Shown here: positions 55,095 to 64,000 of the stretch, one piece after another | Numbering within the stretch: position 1 is the stretch's first letter | Layout of the letters: each line of letters begins with the position of its first letter | From: Alentia gelatinosa | Lineage: Eukaryota > Annelida > Polychaeta > Phyllodocida > Polynoidae | NCBI GenBank assembly: GCA_950022655.1 | Contig: OX465592.1 | Span: 851,234 to 915,233, forward strand | Direction of reading: 5' to 3' | DNA: 64,000 nucleotides | Made by a program: the position numbers and the translations under genes | The notes under the pieces: generated by a model | Databases searched by the model: none | What the model was told of the DNA's origin: nothing | Seen by the model: only the letters and a program-made list of their open reading frames with translations

Positions 55095-55825
55095 GTAAAC
55101 CCCTCTCATTTCCCCACCTGTCACCACCTGGCGACTATGCAGACAATTTGACGCTGATGATTATTTCAAAGCAATACATTTCTCCGCTTGAGTAAACGCT
55201 TGAAGAAAGGGCACCACCTGACGACTTTTGGATCTACAGTCGTCACGTTTTAGTTGTCTAGTGTAAATGCCGGGTTAGAGCACCACCTGACGACTACTGG
55301 CTAGACGATCTACAGTCGTCACATTTTAGTCGTCTAGTGTAAACGCCGGGTTAGGGCACCACCTGACGACTATTGGCTAGACGATCTACAGTCGCCACGT
55401 TTTTAGTCGTCTAGTGTAAACGCCGGGTTAGAGCACCACCTGACGACTATTGGCTAGACGATCTACAGTCGCCACGTTTTTCGTCGTCTAGTGTAAACAC
55501 CGGGGTAGAGCACCACCTGACGATTATTGGTTAGGCGATTTACAGTCGTCATGTTTTTAGTCGTCTAGTGTAAACGCCGGGTTAGGGCACCACCTGACGA
55601 CTATTGGCCAGACGATCTACAGTCGCCACGTTTTTCGTCGTCTAGTGTAAACACCGGGGTAGAGCACCACCTGACGATTATTGGTTAGGCGATTTACAGT
55701 CGTCATGTTTTTAGTCGTCTAGTGTAAACGCCGGGTTAGGGCACCACCTGACGACTATTGGCCAGACGATCTACAGTCATCACGTTTTTCGTCGTTCAGG
55801 GTAAACGCCGGGTTAGGGCACCACC
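55095..55825. repeat. MITE-B with a 77-bp terminal array, about 8 units
   Basis: The unit GAGCACCACCTGACGACTAT then TGGCTAGACGATCTACAGTC then the end GTCGTCTAGTGTAAACGCCG and GGTTA. It is the opposite terminus of MITE-B from the one amplified at 3.3 and 44.7 kb. A two-unit segment (CACCGGGGTAGAGCACC variant) is itself duplicated at 55496 and 55650. Confidence 0.95.
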
Positions 55826-56429
55826 TGATCACAGAGTGATTGCTAGTTCCACCAGCATCGAACATGAAATCGTAAGAAAGCGCCATTGTAGTCGGGGGAC
55901 AACCACTATTTTCTGCTGTCTTTATCTATAGATAATCGTAAGGCAAGGCTAAACCCCTTTAATGGTAAACCAAAAACAATATCCTCAATAAAAATCCATT
56001 GATAACTGGTCCCGCCACCTGGTGTTTTGTTTAGCGTCAGGGAACAAGATGGACGCCTCCATAACACAATAGCTATGTGCCCTATATCAAAGAGAATGCT
56101 ACAACAATACACAGACAGGTCGAGACATTTGACATGTTTCATTTTAGTCGGAAAAAGTGAAGTTCTTGAGAATCATCCACGTAGCCATTAGTGTTCGGAG
56201 CGACAAGATAAACAATCTATAGTCAAGATGAACAGCCTCAGTCAATACTGTCACCTTCTTGAGGAGAATACTTTGAAGGATAAAACATTTATCTAAGTGG
56301 ATAGACAATCATATAACACGGAATGATCGTTTGTTTGGAGCATGCCACGGTAAAGTATCCGTATTTAAACTCGCTGTTAAATATCTCAAAAACCCGTTCT
56401 AGTCTGAAGCGAGCTGAGCTTGACAAAGA
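55826..56429. other. single-copy DNA
   Basis: No repeats or convincing frames. Confidence 0.3.
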
Positions 56430-57500
56430 CTCGCTCAAGGTGCACTTCTGTAAAAAGCCCGTTTGTGATTATGGAAGCAGCGAAACATGAAGACAACACT
56501 CGCTCTATGCCTCCCTATAAATCGCTGAAAGATCATTCCCCTTGAAATAAAATAAAATTCCGAGGAGGACCTTTGAGAAAAGCAGCAGCTACATCGATAC
56601 ATGCATGTCATTCCAAGGATACCAATGGCCGACATGAAAGCACGATTATAAGAACTGCGCATGCGTAGAGAGACAAAGTACAAGACGCAGACGACATTTC
56701 AATCTTTCCAAAAGAAGCCGAAAAGCGCGGGAAAACGCCAGTTTGGGCGGGAGTTTAACTTCGCCCGGAATAGCGTGATGACAAAGCGCGGCCATTTTCA
56801 GGCCGTCCACGGGCGACTTATTTTTGCGCGTCGGGCCCATGGTTCGGGTTACAAAGCTCGGCGCCATGTTGTTTGTTTCTTAGCAACATCAAGACCTGGC
56901 TGTCACGTGACATGCTCGACGCGTGACGTATCTCCAGGTTTTCCGCCGTTTTTCCCGCCATGCGACGCCTGGTGGCACATTTGATAACTAAGCATTCAAA
57001 AAGGCATCATGCCTGTAAGGCGCGAGTTCGTCTGCTCCTGGTCGCGTCATCTTTTCGCGCCACGGAAAGGATCGAGAACTAGAAACTAAAACAAGGAGAG
57101 CCTACTCCCTGATAGGAGGAAGGAGGAGGGGGGGGGGGGGGCAAGTCAGGCAAGGAGCGGGGGATTCTTTTGGCCCCCTAGCGGCGTTGCCAGTCAACGG
57201 CGTTAGAGCGCATGCTCGGAGCAGAAAGGTGTTAAAACCACTTCCTGTCCTCGGGCGACAGTGTCCGATTTCGGCGCGCGTAACGAGCGGGAATTAGACA
57301 GAACTTTTGATCAACTCCTCTCTAAACTGAAAATAAAACTGGAGAAAAGGCGATCTGGTGTGTGTGGTTTTTACGTCTGGAGGACGCGGGAAGATGGCGG
57401 TAATTTACCGCGTTTAGATGAACACCTCCGAGACAAACGTCGAGACGCAGCTCCAGCGTCTTGCTCTTTTCCAGGAGCCGCCATTGTGCGCCGAGGTTAA
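56430..57500 (+). promoter_or_regulatory. CpG-rich promoter-like region
   Basis: Sites seen: NRF1-like ACTGCGCATGCGTAG at 56654, RFX/X-box-like GTTTCTTAGCAAC at 56874, E-box palindrome GTCACGTGAC at 56902, CRE half GTGACGTATC at 56924, ETS-type CCACTTCCTGTC at 57239, and YY1-type AAGATGGCGG at 57392 and (inverted) GCCGCCATTGTG at 57477. The density of housekeeping-type sites is much higher than elsewhere in the window. Frames inside (56661-56984; 57261-57500) carry no domain I recognise, though the second is lysine/arginine-rich and helix-prone (LLSKLKIKLEKRRS). A G run lies at 57129-57141. Confidence 0.5.
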
Positions 57501-57529
57501 GGCCTGTTCACACTTTGCGGCCTTGCGAG

Positions 57530-57695
57530 CGTCCTAAAGCCCGGTTCCCACTAAGTGATTTGGGACATCCAGAAGGCACCAGTCTAGGTATTTGCCGAGT
57601 CGCTCAGTGGGAATGCATAATGGCAAAATTGTTGGCGACTATTGCCCTACCCCCCATTGTCCGGGCTTGAGTCAGCGACTGGATTCCCTCTAAAA
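57530..57695. mobile_element. MITE-N fragment, inverted
   Basis: AAAGCCCGGTTCCCACTAAG and TGTCCGGGCTTGAGTCAGCG match the MITE-N right half in reverse. Confidence 0.75.
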
Positions 57696-57950
57696 AGGGC
57701 TTGAGACTGGAGACACTGTGCTTGAAACTGGACATTCCAAATTAGAGAGCAATAAAATCGCAAGCTAGGCTCAAATTTGTGTCAGAACTACTTCCAAGGT
57801 GCGACTGGAAAGCTTGTGACTGGAGGTACCTCGGTATGCCCAGTTGACGACTAGTGTTACCAAATATCAAACATGTTTGATATTCAAAAATACTTGTGAC
57901 TGGTGTGCCTGAGGTACCTCCAGGCTGAGTCTCAGACTGGAGGTACCAGG
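57696..57950. other. MITE-like DNA leading into the 38-bp array
   Basis: TATCAAACATGTTTGATATT at 57866-57885 is a palindrome like that of MITE-N. TGGAGGTACC words anticipate the array unit. Confidence 0.5.
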
Positions 57951-58196
57951 TACCTCCAGTCGGACAGTGTGAACTGGGCATACCTAGGCATCTCCAGTCA
58001 CACAGTGTGAACTGGGCGTACCTCGGTATCTCCAGTCGCACAGTGTGAACTGGGCGTACCTCGGTATCTCCAGTCTCAGACTGGGTGTACTGAGGTACCT
58101 CCAGTCACACAGTGTGAACTGGGCGTACCTAGGTACCTCCAGTCTGAGACTGGGTGTACCTAGGTATCTCCAGTCACACAGTGTGAGACTGGGCAT
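57951..58196. repeat. 38-bp tandem array, about six units
   Basis: The unit CTCCAGTCACACAGTGTGAA then CTGGGCGTACCTCGGTAT. Two units carry TCTGAGACTGGGTGTACC instead. CAGTGTGAACTGGGC recalls the end of MITE-N (TAGTGTGAACTGGGC). Confidence 0.92.
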
Positions 58197-58342
58197 TAGA
58201 CGTGCGTGACTAGGGTTCTGCTTGGAGAGTGAGTGAATTGAAAAGTCGCTTTCATGTTTCTCATCCGTTTTTGTACATACCCCTGATCGGCTGACCTGAC
58301 ATCCAGGTATATAACAAATACCTACATTAATGTACTGAAAGC
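58197..58342. other. short single-copy spacer
   Basis: Nothing recognisable. Confidence 0.3.
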
Positions 58343-58563
58343 TGGGCCGTTGAGTAAACTAGGATCGTACATGAAGACCCTCTTTTTTTACCTCGTGGTT
58401 TATCTTTTAATGATATTTAAGTCCGTTCGCTAAGACAGTATTAGCCGTCCATAAGGTCGTCCATAAGTGTTGAATAAAGTTGACCCACATCGTCCCTGGG
58501 TCTCTATGGTATACGGAAAAGGGTGTACAGGTACGCGCTTATATTATTAAACCGGCCCCTGGA
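58343..58563. mobile_element. MITE-R, uninterrupted copy (221 bp)
   Basis: It runs from GGGCCGTTGAGTAAACTAGG to ATTATTAAACCGGCCCC. It contains AAGACAGTATTAGCCGTCCA, the site where the copy at 44.1 kb received its insert. Confidence 0.88.
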
Positions 58564-58702
58564 TTGTTTCAGTAACTAGGTCTACGTTTTATATTCACGG
58601 GATAAATGATATGAAACCTTATGGCAGTAGATAAGTATTCTGGTCTCTTATGAAACACAGACAATCTGACACAGAAAGCGACTCGGTGGGAAATAGATAT
58701 AT
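58564..58702. other. short single-copy spacer
   Basis: Nothing recognisable. Confidence 0.3.
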
Positions 58703-58865
58703 AATGCTATGTTCACACTATGTTCCCGGCAGCCCCGGTTCTCTGAAACGTAGGTCACCGCTGTAGACGGCACGGAGGTCATGAATATGCATTTACACTA
58801 TGATCCTGGTGGCCACAGTTTGAGGATGTTCAAGAGGTCTGTTTTGTCCGTGGTGCCATGTACGG

Positions 58866-59125
58866 CCACCCACGTTCTGTCACGTCCCTCACGTTCTGTT
58901 CACGGTTCCCTGTACGGCCACCCACGTTATGTCGCATCCCTCACGTTCTGTTCACGGTTCCCTGTACGGCCACCCACGTTATGTCACGTCCCTCACGTTC
59001 TGTTCACAGTTCCCTGTACGGCCACCCACGTTATGTCACGTCCCTCACGTTCTGTTCACGGTTCCCTGTACGGCCACCCACGTTATGTCACGTCCCTCAC
59101 GTTCTGTTCACGGTTCCCTGTAGCC
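58866..59125. repeat. 52-bp tandem array, five units
   Basis: The unit CCACCCACGTTATGTCACGT then CCCTCACGTTCTGTTCACGG then TTCCCTGTACGG. The 179-codon plus frame at 58781-59320 comes from this array. Confidence 0.95.
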
Positions 59126-59237
59126 CACATTAAGTCACATCTCTCACATCTCTCAAATTTTGTCTGCCGTAGACTGCCGGTGGCCAGGTTGCGCTACGGT
59201 CATTCACGTTTCCCCATCCCGTCTCCTGGCATTGTCT

Positions 59238-59599
59238 TAAGGCCCATTTCCACTTGTCAATCCCTGCCCCGGAGACTACTGCCGGGAGACGGCAGTCGCA
59301 CAGCGGGCGGGAGGACATAGTCGGCGACTCAGTCTAGGTCACAGCAGGGGGTCGGCGACTAAACCCTGATATATTTCAAACATGTTTGAAATTGAAACGC
59401 AAGAGACTGGTGCTCTTTTTAGAGGGAATCCAGTCACCAACTCAAGCCCGAACAACGGGGATAGGGCAATAGTCTCCGACAATTTTGCCATTTTCCATCC
59501 CCACTGAGCGACTTGGCAAATTCTTAGATATTATGGCTGATAGTCGCCGACGGGAGCCCTCTGGATGCCCCAAAATCGCTTAGTGTGAACTGGGCTTTA
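59238..59599. mobile_element. MITE-N, full nested copy (362 bp)
   Basis: TAAGGCCCATTTCCACTTGT to AGTGTGAACTGGGCTTTA. It is closely related to 32089-32443 along its full length. Confidence 0.92.
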
Positions 59600-59659
59600 T
59601 ATCTATCGCCCACGGAGCTCAAAAACGGAGCGACAGGAACATAGTGTAAACGTAGCATT

Positions 59660-60150
59660 AATCTAGAAATGTTCTGACAGCAGGATTGACGTAAAACGTG
59701 GACAATCTGTTTCGTTTAAATGTTACTGGTAAGGATGATGAAACAGGTAAAAAGAGTTCTGTAGACCTCCCCTTGTGGAGACACATGTCTGACTAAATAT
59801 AACTCTCCTCTCATATTTATCTTCCAGTTCTTACACTTCTCACCACTGCATGACACTAGCTACAGGACTATTGTCAGTTCTTTTAATCGGCCATGGAGTA
59901 TTTCTATCTTACTGAGAGAATCTTAATACGTTTAACAAAAGCAACTTGTACAGTGATTTATTGTGCTCTGATTGTCAACTAAAGCTTTCCATGGAATTAA
60001 TCAAACAGTTTCACTTACTGTTTCACACCCGACCGTCTGAAAATGTTAAAGATGAGCAAACCAAAAATCCATCTGAAGTTCTGCATTTCATTTATCTCCG
60101 ACGGAATGTTCACCATTCGCCCTGCATGTACATACTGCCCAAAAGTATTG
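59660..60150. other. single-copy DNA
   Basis: An 82-codon frame at 59946-60194 has no recognisable domain and ends in a MITE fragment. Confidence 0.35.
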
Positions 60151-60198
60151 TCTTAAAGGGATATCCTACAGTCTACGGTGGCGCCACCTGGTGATATT
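60151..60198. mobile_element. MITE-end fragment with GGTGGCGCCACC palindrome
   Basis: TTAAAGGGATATCCTACAGT then CTACGGTGGCGCCACC matches 15839-15885 in reverse. Only one end is present at each site. Confidence 0.6.
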
Positions 60199-60868
60199 TA
60201 GATATTGTCAATTATCGATTGTCGTAGCGCGTCGGTGTGTATCGGTGACGCTTTGAACAGGAAATAACATGAAATCTCCAATGGAAAATTATGGGATCTA
60301 AAGAATACCTAGAATATATAGTGATAATGTCGCTCTGCAAATATGGTGAAACTTTATAATAGATAAAAGTCTCAAATCGATCGTTTTATACTTTAACAAA
60401 CACAACATTTGTTGATAAAGTCTTCTCCTGAGAGGTGGGTCTTTTGATCTAATTGTTTTAAAGCCCTTTTTAGTTTCCATCTCTTTTTAATATTTCTGGC
60501 AAGTTACTTCAGTGCATTACTTAGAATGAAGGGAACAATCCACATAACGAAGTTCCAAAGCAAGAAGACTTTCTACGACATAAGGCCTCTTCAAACCGAG
60601 ATTTCTCATTTCATCTGACATATACTACTCCATATGAAACCCCATAACTATTTGCGAATATACTATTGTAAGCTCTATGAGCTACAACCAAAACAGCATA
60701 AATCACCATGTTTAATTATCCGTGCTCCTATAAAATATTGCGAGTTTTCACATGATCATAATGCTCTAACATGGAAATAATGTAAAATTCTTAACTGAAA
60801 TAAAAGTTGGCTAAAAATATCTCATAAATGACCACTGTCGGAGCAATTGTAAATCCGATTCAATCATC
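60199..60868. other. single-copy AT-rich DNA
   Basis: Nothing recognisable. Confidence 0.3.
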
Positions 60869-61038
60869 TAAGGGCCATCTATAAAGTACGTACGCACTGA
60901 GGGGAGGATGGGAGGTAAAAAAATTCAGAAATTTTGCGTATGGTCCCTCTTTGTTCTATTGCGCACAAAACCAGAAGGGGGGATGAGGGGCTAAAAATCT
61001 AAGAAATTCTGCGTACGTACTTTAAGGATAGCCCCTTA
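60869..61038. mobile_element. MITE-T (170 bp)
   Basis: TAAGGGCCATCTATAAAGTA at 60869 and GCGTACGTACTTTAAGGATA then GCCCCTTA at 61038 form long TIRs. The inner halves (AAATTTTGCGTATGG against AAATTCTGCGTACG) are also related. Ends of this type are widespread in animal genomes; I do not assign a superfamily. Confidence 0.9.
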
Positions 61039-62639
61039 CCAGTATTCCAGCTGCATTCTAAAAATAACTGGTGGGAGATCATCAAGAAATACATCCATGC
61101 TTATTCTCCAGAGTTTTGAAGGAGAATCGGGTGATATTTTGAGCACATGAGGCGGCGGCGATCACAGATTACGATTAGTTGTTGTTATTTTGTGGCATGT
61201 ACACTGGACACCTGCCCCTGAAGCCGAGACTTCCCCGCTCCGTGTATTTCCCGAACTCCGGCGGCGTCCACTCAGATCACCAGAGCAGATTAAAGTGGTC
61301 TCTTCTCACCAGGGCTCATTATCTTTATTAAGAAGTTCGGGCAATCTGAGGTGGTCAAAGTAGACTCCCGTCTCTGATCTTTGTAGAAATGAATCTGGGC
61401 TCAGGTGGACGCGGACTGCGTGGTCGAGGGAATGAAATAACGCATTGAGATCTTCTACGAGAATCCCCCAAGATCATTTATATTTCCCAAGTAAATTTCT
61501 CTTTTGCCTCAATCTTTTCACTAATGATTTTGCATTATTGTTTTTCAACATATACTCAAATTCCTAACAAATGATAATAAAATGGAGCAAGCTCATACAG
61601 TAAAAGCAAGTCAAATACAAGTCAAAGTATTAATCACCAATGCAATGAAAATATGCATCATGTTATCATGATATTGAAAACTGAGCTAGACTTTCTATTA
61701 GAAATAGAGAAATCTTTGATTAATGATCTCAAATTTGAACTATGTGAAATAAGAATTGTTATGAGGCGCTTCAGAAGGTACAGAATCCGGCTCTGAGAGT
61801 GACGTTGGGAGCTGCTCTGTTAACTCCACGTGTTGAGCTGCACAGAGAGCCCAGGTACCACACTTAGTAGACGGACGTGAGAGACATAAAGTTAATCATA
61901 TGTACAAAGAAAACAGTGACTGTACAAAACGGCAAAGGATAGACCGGCCTACTAGTCGTAGACGTCAAGGTGATTTATTCAATTTAACGATTCCAAACTG
62001 TGCGCACTATCAAAACTCACTGGACCATTTACATTGTATATGAAACAGTCTCCCGCTAGAATTTAGAACGATTCCAACAAATAGAAACTTTAAATTGTAA
62101 ACTAAGAAAGATTGCAAAACTCTAACCCATAACTGAAAACAAATGCTGAGACCATTGTCTTATGCTTGATCTTCATAAATTGTCAAATATATCATCATAG
62201 GACCTTCGTGGTCTCATATTGCCCCGGCTTATTGTAGTAAGATGCAAGTTTTTCCTTTTCTTTTTCATTCGATCTGTAATGTATGTATGTATATGTGTTA
62301 AATCTGGTTGTTTGTTAATTGCTATTCTACTACTACAGAATTAACTCAGAATTAACTTAATTAAGTGTACCACTCTCTATGTATTAAACCAGCATTATAA
62401 GATACTGAACATCGACAATATAAATAAACGATTTAAAAAAGTTGTTGATTCTGCATCTCTGGTAAAGTGAAGCTGAGGCAGATTTGATCCACGTTTGTCT
62501 ACTTCAGTAGAACAAAAACAATTGTAGCTCTAACTTCCTCACTGAGGATATTGAATTTTTTTTCTTCCCGAGTATTTTGGAAAAGCTTGTCTGTAGTTAA
62601 TCAATAATAACTACTTTCCAGGACTATAACAAAAACATT
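61039..62639. other. single-copy DNA of conserved-noncoding character
   Basis: 61115-61480 is repeat-free and rich in regulatory-type words (CAGATTAAAGTGG, TTATCTTTATTAAG, CAGGTGGACG, CTTTGTAGAAATGAATC). 61480-62640 is AT-rich. Assignment is inference. Confidence 0.35.
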
Positions 62640-62956
62640 TATCATCCACCTGATAGGAAAGCGCCACAGAAAACATACAAGGAGTTCGTATTTCTACTGG
62701 CGGGGGATATAACTCCGCTGTATCCTCCTAGGAGGATACATGAAAAAGTAGTGCGAAGTAGCGGGTCAGCAGATCGGCGGCCATTTTGTATTTCCTCCAA
62801 TAACTTGAGATTTGATATGATAAATACAATATCAACCTGCGTCAGGTACTGCGCGTATCCTCCTCTTAGTTGACTCCTCGCAATATCCTCGCTTACGCTC
62901 CGATATTACAACGTGTCATCTACGGGGAGGATAGACCCACTGGTATCAGAAACATA
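62640..62956 (-). mobile_element. FB-C-related element, diverged inverted copy
   Basis: The TIR module begins TTATCATCCACCTGATAGGA. The tail has AATATCCTCGCTTACGCTCC then GATATTACAACG at the apex, and the arm CACTGGTATCAGAAAC. Confidence 0.75.
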
Positions 62957-63014
62957 TGGTGCACCTCTCAGCATCCTGGAAGTCTCCATCAACATGTTAT
63001 CTGAACTAGTCCTT

Positions 63015-63165
63015 ATATAGAACGACCTGACCATGCTGTACAAGCTACAAAATGAGATGATAATTTACCGTTTGTACGGAACGAAGCGTTTACGCAGAGT
63101 TCCGTACAAGGCGTAAATTATCATCGAGTTTTGTAGCTTGTACAGCATGGTCAGGTCGTTCTATA
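63015..63165. mobile_element. FB-K hairpin element, copy 3, best preserved
   Basis: Left arm 63015-63085 and right arm 63096-63165 pair over about 68 nt with few mismatches (ATAGAACGACCTGACCATGC against its exact complement). The apex is GGAACGAAGCGTTTACGCAG. Confidence 0.95.
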
Positions 63166-63189
63166 GAGAAACCGGCTGACTGTCTCCGT

Positions 63190-63432
63190 ACGGATGAAAT
63201 ACGCAGTAACATCGGCGATCAGATGAACTGATGCCGAAGGCAGAGGTTCATCTGATTGCCGATTTTACCATGTATCTATTATTATATACCTTGAAATATC
63301 CAATTTTTAACCTAGCTTCTGGGGGAGTTTTTGGATTTCGCCGAGGTGTCGCACGGATATAAATATGAATATAGACTTGAGTAGGAGCGGGCCGTATGTG
63401 TAGGATATACTACCACAGGTATATAATAATAT
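63190..63432. mobile_element. FB-L modular foldback element
   Basis: The palindromic tail 63190-63268 (AACATCGGCGATCAGATGAA against TTCATCTGATTGCCGAT) has apex GATGCCGAAGGCAGAGG. The TIR module runs from TATTATTATATACC (63277) to GGTATATAATAATA (63419-63432). Confidence 0.8.
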
Positions 63433-63620
63433 ATTCATCATACACATACCTGTAATTCATGTAGCGAAGCTGAGTGATTTACGTAGGAGTTAAACGAGGT
63501 GGAGTGCAGACCAAGTCTCAATGGGGACTTTGTATACGATGGGTGATAAATAATGGGTCGTGGTTTACTGAGTCCCCATACATTCTCAATGGTTTCTTTG
63601 TACACGACGGATAATAAAAT
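63433..63620. mobile_element. diverged foldback/MITE fragment
   Basis: TATTCATCATACACATACCT and GTATACGATGGGTGATAAAT pair loosely. The apex-like GTAGCGAAGCTGAGTGATTT lies at 63461-63480. Related to 30700-30762. Confidence 0.55.
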
Positions 63621-64000
63621 AGATCCCTGACCTAGTAAGATGGAGAATAGGGAACCCATGTCTAGATTCTGTTGAGAATGGGGAGTGGAGGTGAGAGGCT
63701 CAGAGAGTCTTAATGCTCACGCCTCGATGCCCGAGCTTTTACAAATATTCAGTTTCAAGATGTTTTACGGCGTTGGAAAAGTTTCTAAATTCAATCAAAT
63801 CGGCCCAGATCTGAAGATAGTCTCCAATACGCATCGCTCGCTATTAATTGCATTCTCCAATTGCTCTCCCTCGATATCTCCCAGAAAAAAGGAGAAAAGA
63901 GACGAGAAAACCAACACTTCGGAGGAAGCGAGGCAGTTTTTTTCTCTCCTGCAGCAGCTCGAGATCCCGATCCGGAACAACAACTGGCATTAAACATAAA
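63621..64000. other. single-copy DNA at the window edge
   Basis: 63700-63990 is open on both strands (102 codons plus, 68 minus) and repeat-free, with moderate GC content. I recognise no domain and no clear splice sites. It could be the edge of a conserved element or exon continuing beyond the window. Confidence 0.35.

Larger units (their letters stand above)
58703..59659. mobile_element. MITE-S (957 bp) containing a 52-bp array and a nested MITE-N
   Basis: The ends AATGCTATGTTCACACTATG and ACATAGTGTAAACGTAGCAT are inverted copies. Inside are the array 58866-59125 and the MITE-N 59238-59599. It is flanked by TA on both sides. Confidence 0.85.

Noticed and set aside
56661..56984. 107-codon basic frame as a first exon
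   Set aside because: It lies in the promoter-like region and has no recognised domain. CpG-rich DNA stays open by chance; kept only as part of the regulatory entry.
58781..59320. 179-codon frame as a gene
   Set aside because: It spans the 52-bp array and the start of a MITE-N, with no sequence outside repeats.
63685..63993. 102-codon frame at the window edge as a gene
   Set aside because: Both strands are open, there is no domain, and it is cut by the window border. Described as unassigned single-copy DNA instead.

Overview
This window looks like intergenic or intronic DNA of an animal nuclear genome, most likely a marine invertebrate. It has no operons, ribosome binding sites or dense coding. 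CpG dinucleotides are common, a tRNA-derived SINE and many short non-autonomous transposons (MITEs) are present, and about one fifth of the bases are tandem repeats. The SINE body recalls spiralian (molluscan) SINEs from memory only, so the phylum is a guess. I found no convincing complete protein-coding gene, rRNA or functional tRNA. The best coding candidate is one 56-codon open segment with splice-like borders at 7401-7567.

Family names used here (my own labels, TIR = terminal inverted repeat): MITE-A (GCCGGACACACACCAAGCGA), MITE-B (CCCGGCGTTTACACTAGACG), MITE-M (TTTTCCACTGGCCGA or TTTCCACCTGCCGA), MITE-N (AAGGCCCATTTCCACTTG), MITE-O (TAAGGCCTGGCGTCCACCTA), MITE-P (AAGGCCCTGCACCCA), MITE-Q (TTAAAGCCCGGTAAACATCT), MITE-R (GGGGCCTGTTTAATAATCTA), MITE-S (AATGCTATGTTCACACTATG), MITE-T (TAAGGGCCATCTATAAAGTA), a pogo/Tigger-like MITE, R560 (a 560-bp unclassified repeat, four copies), and foldback families FB-C, D, E, F, H, J, K, L. 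FB-C to FB-H and FB-L are two-part elements: a 130-190 bp TIR module joined to a 100-160 bp palindromic tail whose apex carries a similar GC-rich motif although the arms are unrelated.

Layout. 1-10.4 kb: MITE-A, R560, MITE-B with a 64-bp array, FB-C, FB-H, FB-F and the candidate exon. 10.4-12.4 kb: back-to-back 20-bp and 88-bp arrays. 13-19.8 kb: MITE-B, MITE-M and a 3.36-kb transposon (14992-18350, 5-bp target duplication TTTTC) enclosing a second TIR element and five different arrays. 20-33.7 kb: dispersed MITEs, FB-C copies, a SINE and a pogo-like MITE. 34.2-39.2 kb: CT-rich tract, a 3.1-kb GC-rich ~54-56 bp minisatellite, then a 50-bp satellite. 39.4-46.6 kb: foldback elements and a MITE-R split by a MITE-B that grew into 47-bp and 35-bp satellites. 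48-53.6 kb: CT tract, 44-bp, 33-bp and 21-bp arrays. 54-60 kb: MITE-Q pair, a MITE-B 77-bp array, a promoter-like CpG-rich stretch (56.4-57.5 kb) and nested MITE-S/N. 60-64 kb: mostly single-copy DNA plus FB-C, FB-K and FB-L.

The main theme is that MITE ends repeatedly become satellite DNA: at least five arrays have units that are recognisable TIR ends of MITEs present elsewhere in the window. Several low-repeat stretches (22.6-23.5, 28.6-29.3, 41.4-42.4, 46.6-47.9, 61.1-62.6 kb) are where conserved regulatory elements would be sought.
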